A DNA stretch of 64,000 nt from positions 1 to 64,000 of the forward strand of contig CAKSNH010000006.1 in assembly GCA_934476075.1 (NCBI GenBank). The letters are read 5' to 3'. This DNA is from an uncultured Clostridia bacterium (lineage in GTDB: Bacteria; Bacillota; Clostridia; UBA1381). This document shows positions 1-8,400 of the stretch, in pieces. The notes under the pieces are model-generated. The model did not search any database. It was not told where the DNA came from and saw only the letters and a list, made by a program, of their open reading frames with translations. Position 1 is the first letter of the stretch, and every line of letters begins with the position of its first letter. The position numbers and the translations under genes were made by a program.

Positions 1-231
1 CGGCATACCCTCTGTGCCCACTGAATATAGATATACGCTTTTTGCGTGTCCTGTGGGTGAGTTTAGTGGGAAAGTGCAAGCGTAGATATGAATGAAAGTG
101 TAGTGCAATTTGTGGTGCAAAATAGTCACTCACTCTCATTTCTATTTAAACCCACCCTTACCCACTAAACTTTCGGCTAGGAGGCACGCAAGGAGCGAAA
201 CTATTCTTCGTGGGTTTGGAGGGTATGCTGT
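1..231. repeat. Long near-symmetric inverted repeat, possible structured RNA or MITE-like remnant
   Basis: The two halves fold on each other almost end to end. Positions 1-12 pair with 219-230 (12 bp with one G-T). CCCAC at 17-21 pairs with GTGGG at 210-214. CGCTTTTTGCGTG at 36-48 pairs with CACGCAAGGAGCG at 185-197. GTTTAGTGGG at 61-70 pairs perfectly with CCCACTAAAC at 161-170. The unpaired gaps on the two sides have similar lengths (12 and 14 bases between the last two helices). No open reading frame with a ribosome-binding site lies here. The left end may continue beyond the window. It could be a structured RNA on either strand or the remnant of a small inverted-repeat element; no known RNA family was recognised. 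Confidence 0.6.
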
Positions 232-294
232 ACCAAAAGCAAGCGGATAAGCTAGTTTAGAATAATACCTAAATATAATTTATCATCTTAATTT

Positions 295-490
295 TGACAG
301 CATAAAATTTGCGGGTCTAGGCAATGGAGCAAATTTTACCGACCTAATGGAAAGCTATTTTCATCTTAGCTCTTTGCGTGCCAAAAAGCGGCACTTTCCG
401 TTTGCTTTGCTGCTGCTGAGGCAAAGCGAACTCCAAAGGGTTCGAGTTATATTGACAATGTCTATGGCTATGGGGAAGTGAAACGTCCCC
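295..490. other. Cluster of strong hairpins, possible pseudoknot, no coding potential
   Basis: Several local foldbacks follow one another. AAAATTTGC at 304-312 pairs with GCAAATTTT at 329-337. The loop of that hairpin holds GGTC (314-317), which could pair with GACC at 341-344 as a pseudoknot. GTGCC at 378-382 pairs with GGCAC at 390-394. TTTGCTTTGC at 401-410 pairs with GCAAAGCGAA at 421-430. GGGGA at 472-476 pairs with TCCCC at 486-490. Together with the inverted repeat at 1-231 this makes a hairpin-dense stretch of about 490 bases, unusual for a gap downstream of a housekeeping gene. Bases 491-597 show nothing definite. Tests for tmRNA, RNase P and 6S RNA signatures by eye were negative. 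Confidence 0.45.
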
Positions 491-597
491 GTCACTAAAT
501 TCCGACAACGTCAGTAGCACTACATTTTGATATTAGCTACATTCGGACAGAACGCTGAATTTTAAATCCAATCCCCGACAAATCATAATTTACCGCA

Positions 598-628
598 CAA
601 AAAAGCAGTTCCGCATTGCGGAACTGCC
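598..628 (-). terminator. Intrinsic terminator of typA
   Basis: A perfect 10-bp stem (605-614 with 618-627) with a 3-base loop is followed on the minus strand by a run of six T (599-604 read in reverse). It lies 17 bases past the typA stop. Confidence 0.9.
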
Positions 629-644
629 TTAATATCATCCAAAA

Positions 645-2468
645 TTATTTCTTATTTTTTGCCTTTGCACGAAGGTCAGTAGCCAAAATTCTCTTACGCA
701 TACGCAAATTGTTTGGTGTAACTTCCAACAATTCATCATCAGAAATAAATTCCAAACATTGTTCAAGACTCATTTGTCTTGGCGGTACAAGTCTTAACGC
801 TTCGTCAGAACTTGACGAACGTGTATTTGTAACGTGTTTCCTCTTACATACATTTACAACAACGTCTTCAAGTCTTGCATTTTCACCGACAATCATACCT
901 TCATATACTTTCACACCCGGACCGATAAACAATACGCCTCTGTCCTGTGCATTGTACAGACCGTATGTGATAGATTCGCCTGTTTCCCATGCAATCAATG
1001 TACCACGGGTTCTGTTTTGAATTTCACCCTTATATGGTTCATATCTGTCCAAAATACTGTTTATGATACCTGTACCCTTTGTAGCTGTAAGCATTTCATT
1101 TCTGTAACCGATAAGACCACGGGACGGTATATCAAATTCCAAACGTGTGTAATTTTGTGCAGTAGGTGCCATGTTAAGCATTTCACCTTTTCTTTGAATA
1201 ACACCGTCCATGATAGTACCTGTGTATTCATCTGGAACATCTACTGTCAGTCTTTCGATAGGTTCACACTTAACCCCGTCAATTTCCTTGTAGATAACAA
1301 CAGGATTTGATACCTGGAACTCATATCCCTCACGGCGCATATTTTCAATCAATACCGACAAATGCAATTCGCCACGTCCCGAAACGATAAATGAATCGGC
1401 ACTGTCTGTTTCTTCTACTCTCAAACTGATATTTGAATCAAGCTCACGCATAAGTCTGTCACGCAAATGACGAGAAGTTACAAACTTACCGTCCTTACCT
1501 GCAAACGGACTGTCATTTACGCTGAATGTCATAGACAATACAGGTTCGTCAATCTTAACAAACGGCAACGCTTCCGGACACTCCGGAGCACACAATGTTT
1601 CACCGATGTTTACATCAGGAATACCCGAAATAGCAACAACGTCACCCGCTCCGCATTCTTCCGTAACACCTTTTGCAAGTCCTTCAAATGTATATAGCTT
1701 TGTAACTTTTGCTCTTGTAACCTTACCGTCGGCACGGCACACTGCAAGACCCATACCTGTTTTAACCTTGCCTCGTTCAATCTTACCTACCGCAATACGT
1801 CCTGTATAATCATCATAGTCAATATTTGATACAAGCATTTGGAACGGAGCATCGTCCTCACAGTCCGGACACGGAATATAATCAACTATAAGCTTGAACA
1901 ATTCTGTCAAATCCTTGTTCGGCTGTTCCGGATTATATTCGGCAGTTGCCCAGCCGTCACGTCCCGACGCATATATAACCGGAGTATCAAGCTGTTCTTC
2001 CGTTGCACCCAAATCAATAAACAAATCCAATACTTCGTCAACAACTTCATACGGTCTTGCATTCGGTCTGTCAACCTTATTTACAACAATAACAGGTTTT
2101 AGGTTAAGAGCAAGAGCCTTTGACAATACGAAACGAGTCTGCGGCATACAACCTTCAAAAGCGTCTACCAAAAGCAACACGCCGTCAGCCATTTCCAATC
2201 CACGTTCAACCTCACCGCCGAAGTCAGCGTGTCCCGGAGTATCTATAATATTAATCTTAACACCGTTGTAATATAACGATGTATTCTTCGCCAAAATAGT
2301 GATACCACGTTCACGTTCCAAATCGTTAGAGTCCATTACACGTTCTTCAACCTGTTCATTTTCACGAAAAGTACCGCTTTGTCTTAGCATTGCGTCTACC
2401 AAAGTAGTTTTACCATGGTCAACGTGGGCAATAATCGCTATATTTCTTATGTTTTTGCGTTCTACCAT
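645..2468 (-). CDS. typA: Ribosome-associated GTPase TypA/BipA
   Basis: This is a translational GTPase of the EF-G superfamily that binds the 70S ribosome and affects ribosome assembly and stress responses. The protein has 607 residues, the usual family length. The G domain carries the P-loop AHVDHGKTT (14-22), DTPGH (76-80) and NKVD (130-133). EF-Tu domain 2-like, EF-G III/V-like and the TypA-specific C-terminal parts follow, ending in a basic tail. A GGAGG lies 11 bases upstream of the ATG. The gene is transcribed alone, from a promoter at 2538-2566 to a terminator at 598-628. The assignment is secure; the cellular role is known only in outline from other bacteria. Confidence 0.97.
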   Translation of the reverse strand: MVERKNIRNIAIIAHVDHGKTTLVDAMLRQSGTFRENEQVEERVMDSNDLERERGITILAKNTSLYYNGVKINIIDTPGHADFGGEVERGLEMADGVLLLVDAFEGCMPQTRFVLSKALALNLKPVIVVNKVDRPNARPYEVVDEVLDLFIDLGATEEQLDTPVIYASGRDGWATAEYNPEQPNKDLTELFKLIVDYIPCPDCEDDAPFQMLVSNIDYDDYTGRIAVGKIERGKVKTGMGLAVCRADGKVTRAKVTKLYTFEGLAKGVTEECGAGDVVAISGIPDVNIGETLCAPECPEALPFVKIDEPVLSMTFSVNDSPFAGKDGKFVTSRHLRDRLMRELDSNISLRVEETDSADSFIVSGRGELHLSVLIENMRREGYEFQVSNPVVIYKEIDGVKCEPIERLTVDVPDEYTGTIMDGVIQRKGEMLNMAPTAQNYTRLEFDIPSRGLIGYRNEMLTATKGTGIINSILDRYEPYKGEIQNRTRGTLIAWETGESITYGLYNAQDRGVLFIGPGVKVYEGMIVGENARLEDVVVNVCKRKHVTNTRSSSSDEALRLVPPRQMSLEQCLEFISDDELLEVTPNNLRMRKRILATDLRAKAKNKK

Positions 2469-2537
2469 AAAGTTTCTAACCTCCGATTAAATTTCGTCCA
2501 TCTATTTTTCTGTATAATTCTTAGCACCTATCTTATT

Positions 2538-2566
2538 ATTATATCAGCAAATTGTTTTCAATACAA
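2538..2566 (-). promoter_or_regulatory. Promoter of typA
   Basis: On the minus strand, TTGTAT (-35) and TATAAT (-10) are separated by 17 bases, about 70 bases before the typA start. Confidence 0.65.
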
Positions 2567-2661
2567 TATTTTTTGTGATTAATTTGCACATTTACAGTTT
2601 TTTTGTTAGGGATATACAATGCAGCCGACAATAATCATTGTTAATGTGTACAAAAATACAA

Positions 2662-2712
2662 CAAAAAAGCACACCCAACGGCATACTGATATGTACTCCG
2701 AAAGGTGTGTTT
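2662..2712 (-). terminator. Terminator of the sigma/anti-sigma operon
   Basis: On the minus strand ACACACC pairs with GGGTGTG, with inner pairing of CGGAGTAC and GTATGCCG, and is followed by a T run (2663-2668 in reverse). It begins directly after the anti-sigma gene. Confidence 0.75.
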
Positions 2713-2715
2713 AGT

Positions 2716-3747
2716 TTAATTTTCGCTGTATGATGTTACACTCTCAATAATTTTCACCATATCGTCTTTGTCTATTCCGCCGCTGCTGTAAACCGAATAT
2801 GCACTCTCATCATTCCAGACCGCACAATGATATTTTCCGTCATTACCCTTAATCGTAACTTCATTTTCATTTATTTTAATTCTTTCAATATCATCATATA
2901 TATTGTAATCACCGCTTACATCTTCGTCCGTATGTTCCGTGCGGTAAATCACACTGTTTTCTTCATTTGCGTACACAATCTGTACAAGCCTTCCGCATAT
3001 CAGCGACGCCTCATCAAACTTATATTGTTCAGGCATATACGTTGGAATTTTAAACACATACCCTACTTCTTTTATAATATTCTCTATACTGCCCGTATCA
3101 TTTGTATAAATTCCCGACATCACCATATCATTTTCCGTATTTTCGCCATCATTCACCCCGCCCAAAGCCGGAATGTCTGCCGGTATTTCCGTTTCGGCAG
3201 TGACAGGCGGAACGGAGCTTTCACCATCTGCTTTCGGCGGCTCTGTTTCGGGAATTGCAATACTTTCCTGCGGTAATCCGGTACTTATAACTTCTTCTGC
3301 TGTATCATGCTTGCTTTCTTGTTTTTTATCGGAGGAATTTTGTTTGTTTTCATTACTTTCCGCAGCGGTATTTGCATCATTTTTTTCTTTATTTTCAATA
3401 GGAGGATTATTTTCTCTGCCGATATTTTCGTCCGAACTGCTTTGTGGGATTTGGGGGATATTTGTTTGTACAGTCGGTGCAGATGTCGGCAATGATGAAT
3501 TTCCTGACGGATTGGTTATATCCGTCCACATATATTGTTTTACCGTAAATACGGCAGTAATGCAAAACACAAGACAAGCGGCACAGCCTGCGGCATATCT
3601 TATATAAAACATTCGGGAGTGCTTTGACTTTGATTTCAAATTTTTTTCAGATATTTTTTGTTCCGCAGCAGATAATATTCTCTCTTTCAATTCGTCCGAA
3701 ACAACAATCTTATCCATTGCGTCTTTATACTTTTTACTCAAAATCAT
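2716..3747 (-). CDS. Probable membrane anti-sigma factor with C-terminal DUF4367-like domain
   Basis: This 343-residue protein has a short N-terminal cytoplasmic part (1-47), one membrane segment (about 48-68), a long low-complexity extracellular linker rich in Ser, Asn, Glu and Pro (about 75-220), and a C-terminal globular domain (about 225-343) resembling DUF4367. The topology is that of an anti-sigma factor: the inside part would bind the sigma factor and the outside domain would sense a signal. The start overlaps the end of the sigma gene by 14 bases, which implies translational coupling. The C-terminal domain resembles that of the protein encoded at 4266-5165; both contain the sequence ISGDYN followed by Y and then K-I-x-I/V elements. 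Sigma binding is inferred from topology and gene order only. Confidence 0.75.
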   Translation of the reverse strand: MILSKKYKDAMDKIVVSDELKERILSAAEQKISEKNLKSKSKHSRMFYIRYAAGCAACLVFCITAVFTVKQYMWTDITNPSGNSSLPTSAPTVQTNIPQIPQSSSDENIGRENNPPIENKEKNDANTAAESNENKQNSSDKKQESKHDTAEEVISTGLPQESIAIPETEPPKADGESSVPPVTAETEIPADIPALGGVNDGENTENDMVMSGIYTNDTGSIENIIKEVGYVFKIPTYMPEQYKFDEASLICGRLVQIVYANEENSVIYRTEHTDEDVSGDYNIYDDIERIKINENEVTIKGNDGKYHCAVWNDESAYSVYSSGGIDKDDMVKIIESVTSYSEN

Positions 3748-4225
3748 ACTCCTCCTTTAAAATAGATTTTAATTTGTTTCTCGCCCTATGTAATAATGAC
3801 CGTATTGTAGTATCGCTCTTCTCAATTATCTTTGAAATTTCGGGAGTGGAATACCCTTCATAATAATACATATAAACGACCAATCTGTATTTGTCGGGCA
3901 ATGACAATACAGCCTTTAACACGTTTGAATCCGTACTGTATTTGTCATAGTTCGCAAATTCCGTAATATCATCAATGGAACACTTATTCCTGTTCCAAAA
4001 TAAGTTTAACTTGTTTTTGCACATATTAATTGTTGTCCGGACTATCCATGATTTTTCGTGGGTTTCGTCATTGAATATCGGATTTTTGTCAATTATCTGC
4101 AAAAACACATCTTGAACAGTATCTTCGGCATCTGCTTTGTTTTTCAGATATGTATATGCAATCCTTAAAATCATATTTCCGTACTTATCCACCAAACTGC
4201 CGATATATTCCTTTGTAATCTCCAA
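3734..4225 (-). CDS. ECF-type RNA polymerase sigma factor
   Basis: This is a 163-residue sigma-70 family protein of the extracytoplasmic-function class, containing only regions 2 and 4. Region 2 has the DAEDTVQDVF element (about 32-41). Region 4 has a helix-turn-helix around STPEISKIIEKSDTTIRSLL (about 126-145). The start is read as TTG, preceded by GGGGGTG at five bases; no in-frame ATG fits better. It is the middle gene of a three-gene operon, 40 bases after the DUF4367 protein and overlapping the anti-sigma gene. It probably directs transcription of its own operon and of cell-envelope genes. The target promoters cannot be read from this window. Confidence 0.9.
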   Translation of the reverse strand: MEITKEYIGSLVDKYGNMILRIAYTYLKNKADAEDTVQDVFLQIIDKNPIFNDETHEKSWIVRTTINMCKNKLNLFWNRNKCSIDDITEFANYDKYSTDSNVLKAVLSLPDKYRLVVYMYYYEGYSTPEISKIIEKSDTTIRSLLHRARNKLKSILKEEYDFE

Positions 4226-4265
4226 GCAAACACCCCCATATACTGCTCCTGATTAATACTTTATA

Positions 4266-5165
4266 TTACTTTACACTTGCTATCATATCTGTAATTTCTT
4301 TTTCGGCATTACCCTTGTCAACAAAAATTGAATAACTGTAACCATTGTTTGTCCAAACTGCACTTGATGATTCATCACCCAATCTTACTTTTACCGTCAA
4401 ATCGCCTATTTTTATATCTTTAACGTTGCTGTAAACATTGTAGTCACCGCTTATATCCTCAAAACCTTGCTCCATTCTGTATGTAATCTGAGTGCCTTTC
4501 ATGTCTTTGTAAATAATTTGCAGCATTGAATTGTTCATTACAGAAATATCTTCTGTTTTGTATTCATTCGGTACGCTTGTCGGATATTTAGGATTGAATG
4601 CAAGCACTTTCTTTGCATCTTCCACTGTTTCATATTCAACAAACGGATTAGGGATTTGAACGCCGTCCTCATCAGCTTTTTTGTCGCCCAAATTGAATGT
4701 AATAACGTTATCATTTACCGAAACTGTGTCCTGTCCAAGCAAAATATCAAATAATTTTGCCGGAACATATGTTGTATCGTCTTTCAATACAGGTGCTGCA
4801 CCAAGCAGTGTCGGAGCTGACATACCGATTGCAAATGATGATGACATATAGTAATTGTCGTCACCAATATATATTATCGTATTTACTTCGCCGTTGTCAA
4901 TCTTAATTCCTTGATGTTCTTCGTCCCATGTAACAGTAAAGCCAAGTTTTTCCGCAATCGCACGAACAGGTAGCATAATTTGTTCACCTGACAAATAAGC
5001 CTCTTTGCAGCCCAAATCAAATTTATCTGTTCCAATCATCACCGAATAACTTGATGCAGCCGGTGCAGGTGCTATAACCATTGGCTCATTTTCTGCATAT
5101 GCTGCCGATGCAGCCATAGCTGCCAAAAGTCCGCAAACCAAAATTGTACTAATCATCTTTTTCAT
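4266..5165 (-). CDS. Secreted protein: copper-amine-oxidase N-terminal-like domain plus DUF4367-like domain
   Basis: This 299-residue protein begins with a signal peptide (MKKMISTILVCGLLAAMAAS, cleavage near AYA-EN). Residues about 40-155 match the copper amine oxidase N-terminal-like fold found in many Clostridial surface proteins, with elements such as IMLPVRAIAEKLGF. Residues about 185-299 form a DUF4367-like domain similar to the extracellular end of the anti-sigma factor in the same operon. A secreted protein and the sensor end of an anti-sigma factor sharing a domain suggests that both bind the same ligand or each other. It is the first gene of the operon, with AAGGAG eight bases before the ATG. 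It has no catalytic residues and is probably not an enzyme. Confidence 0.75.
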   Translation of the reverse strand: MKKMISTILVCGLLAAMAASAAYAENEPMVIAPAPAASSYSVMIGTDKFDLGCKEAYLSGEQIMLPVRAIAEKLGFTVTWDEEHQGIKIDNGEVNTIIYIGDDNYYMSSSFAIGMSAPTLLGAAPVLKDDTTYVPAKLFDILLGQDTVSVNDNVITFNLGDKKADEDGVQIPNPFVEYETVEDAKKVLAFNPKYPTSVPNEYKTEDISVMNNSMLQIIYKDMKGTQITYRMEQGFEDISGDYNVYSNVKDIKIGDLTVKVRLGDESSSAVWTNNGYSYSIFVDKGNAEKEITDMIASVK

Positions 5166-5254
5166 AACGAATTCTCCTTTAATATCTTGTTCATTTCTAA
5201 GTTACTTTTGAGGTCCTCAATTATAAAACAGATGAACTTTACAAAACGTTGCAC

Positions 5255-5358
5255 TTTTTTTAATTTGTAGGAAATTGCGTAAAAACGCAATGACGAAAAA
5301 TCAAAAATGCCTACTTAGTCCTCCGCCCGCAGGCGGTACTTCTATTAGAAGCTTTTTT
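5255..5358 (-). repeat. Dispersed intergenic repeat, full copy 1
   Basis: Member of the repeat family described under Findings. Reading from the minus strand it has AAAAAAGCTTCT with its foldback, a GC-rich hairpin CCGCC-tgcg-GGCGG, the GATTTTTCGTCATTGCG block with the ATTGCG/CGCAAT hairpin, and an AAATTAAAAAA end. It lies between the terminator of the large esterase gene and the secreted DUF4367 gene. Confidence 0.85.
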
Positions 5359-5376
5359 ATTTTTTGTTTTTGCACA

Positions 5377-5408
5377 CAAAAAAGCTCCCATCTATATAGA
5401 TGGGAGCC
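5377..5408 (-). terminator. Terminator of the large esterase gene
   Basis: A perfect foldback of GCTCCCATCTA with TAGATGGGAGC (5384-5407) is followed on the minus strand by six T. Confidence 0.9.
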
Positions 5409-5430
5409 TTATTTGTAATTATATCAATAA

Positions 5431-8400
5431 TTATTCACCAGGATTAGCTGTTGGAGAAGGAGAAACTTCCTCAGAATCCGAAGCCGAACTATCCTTTACT
5501 TGCATTTCTATTGTATTATCCAATGTATCAACAAAACTGAACTTAAATTCTTTATTGATTGTAATACCGTTTGCATTTTCACCTGATTCAGTAGTTGTAC
5601 CTGCTGCTTGTAAATCAGCAATACCTTGTGCAACAATTTCAGCAAACTTCATTGCACCTACATATGATGAGTGAAGTGTATCAACTGTTTCTGCATTTGT
5701 CCATACTTGATAGTTTCTGCCTACAACAGTATTTGCAGTTTCATCTGTACCATATTTTTCACTGAAGAACTTATAGCTGTTAGCTGACAAATCTACAATC
5801 ATTACATCTTTTGCAGTAGCACAATCTCTCAATGTACTTGCATACATAACATCAGCTTTATAGTCGTGCTTTGATGCGTTAGGAGTTACCAAAATAGGAG
5901 TAATACCCTTTGCACGGCAAGCATCAACCATAGCATTAACAGCTTCTGTCATACCTGCTGTTGTGCTGTAATTTCTGTCATTGTAACCACATTCAAGAAT
6001 TAAGTAGTCACCCTTTTGTGCATTGTTAATTACACCGCCGAATGCACTTGAATCTGCACCGTTACCATACAAACCTGCTGCATAGTTACCGCTTTCAGCC
6101 AAGTTTGAAAGGTTCATATCAGAACCTAGATAATTCTTCAATACTTGACCCCAACCTGTACGAGCATTACCAGGGTTCGGAACACCTGTTTCTTCATTAA
6201 CGCTTGTTGGGTCACCATAATAATTTGTTACCAAAGAGTCACCCAAAACATAAACTCTTGTCTTTCTGTTTACATTTGAAGGATTTTTCTTAACTACAAC
6301 AGTCTGCATATCTGATACTTTGTCATACATTGTAACAACGGCTTTACCGCCCTTAACTGCAATTTCTTCCGCAGTATAAGTACCGCCTGTCTTAATTTCA
6401 CGGCTACCCTTACCGTCGTCGCTTTGGTCAACGTTATTTGCAATCATAACACCATTTACAAATACGTCTGCTCTTGTTGTTGATGCTTTTGTAATTGTAA
6501 AGTCATATGAACCATTAGGAATAGCAACTTTCAAACCGCTTCCGTCAGGAATATTACCAACATCATTAAATGTTAGAATTGGTGAAACTTCAAGCGAGTC
6601 AGCACCTGTTGTATTAACTGTAATCGTTGTACCTTCTGCCGGTTTTTCAACAGTCGTTTGTTCTACCAATACACCGTCTTTTGCAGTTGTAACAAGGTAA
6701 CCGCTTGTATTTGCATTTTCTGCCAAAACCGCAAGGTCAACTTCTGTGCTATCTTCTGTAATACCTGTCTTTGTAATTACATAATCAGCAACAGTAACGT
6801 CCATTGTATATTCCTTGCCGTCTACAACAGCTTTGATAGTAGTTGTGCCTTTGCTCTTTACAGTAAATGTACCCGGATTTTCTGCATCCATAGCCAATAC
6901 ATCTTCATTTGATGATGACCATGTAGGTGCAAAATACTTAGTTACATCATTGCCAAATTGGTCTTTAATATCTGAAACAGTATATGTAACTGTACCGTTT
7001 TCTTTATATTGAACATTTTCTTCGCCACTCAATACTGCTGATGCAACTTTTGCGTCTTCGATATTAACTGTAAATTTAGCAGTCTTTGAACTGTCAATAG
7101 CACTTGTTGCGGTAAGAATATATTTACCTGTCAATGCTGTTGACGCAACCTTCAAAGTAGCCTTTGTAGCATCATCTTCATTTGCAGTAATTGTTACACC
7201 TGTATCAGTAGTCGCACCTTCGATAGTTTGTACAGCTGTCAATGGTTTTGCACTTTCAAGGTCTTTCCAAATCATTACCTTTTGTCCTGCATTACCGTCA
7301 ACTGTAATACTTCCGTCTGTAACAGCTTGGTCTTTCTTAACATCAATGTCAGCCAACGCACCGTTGCTGTCATAGCTTGCTACGATAACTGTTGCTGTTG
7401 TTACATCTGTAAGACCTTCAAATTTAGTGCTACCGCTTACATTTTCAGGAGCAACTGTCCAGTTGAACTTTTCTCCGTCTTCCATAAGTGTTGATGTTAC
7501 AGTATATTCAGCTTCTGTATCCTGACCGCTAATCTTTGCAATATTTTCAATACCTGAAATATCTGTCGCACTTGCATCTGCATCTTGAACAACGAAATCT
7601 TTAAATCCGACATATCTGCCGTTCATAACAGCACCTGCTGTAAAATCAATCTTTGCCAAACCTGTAACACCATCAGCAACATCAACTTCAACCGCATCAT
7701 TATCGCCTACTTGAATTGTTGCCTTTGTTGTACCGTTTGAATATGTGATAAAGTCGATTGTTACAGGAACCCATACATTGGCATCAAACAAACCCCAGCA
7801 CTTTCCGCTATCCCAATTCATTGCATCTCCAACAGTTGCACCTGTACCTATTGACATTCCTGTTGTTGCAGCAGGACCGCCGACATAAATATCGCCCAAT
7901 AGATTATTTCCGCTGCTGTCTTTTAGTGCAAATGTTCTTGCAAATGTATAATAACCTTTTTCTGTAAATGATAGATTGAATGACAAACTTTTTGCTGTAC
8001 CTTTTTCAAACTTAATTTCTTCAGGCATCGTCATTGTCTTTGTTGTTTTCGTAATTGGAATTACTATAGCTTTTGTTCCGTCAAATACTGTACTTACTTC
8101 ACCACCGTAGCTTGCTTCATCAACACCGGGTTCATAGAACAAATAATCTGAAATTTTAACTGTTGCAGTGCCTGTACCCGAACCGTTTGCATTTGTTGCA
8201 GTAGCCGTTACAGTAAATTCTTCAACATGATTTTCAGCAGCCTCAAAGCCTTTCTTAACTGTAATCACACCTGCATCTGAAATAGATACATTCTCATCAG
8301 CCTGACCGTCAGCACCTGCGATAGACCATTTATATGTTGCATCTGTTACAGCAATGTTTTCCTGGTCAACAGAAGTTGCTGTAAAAGCTACGCTTGCAAC

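Noticed and set aside
1..600. tmRNA, RNase P RNA or 6S RNA at the left edge
   Set aside because: A GGTTCGA stretch near 438 lacks a matching T-stem, no tag-peptide reading frame or RNase P core motifs were found, and the long hairpin lacks the central bubble of 6S RNA.
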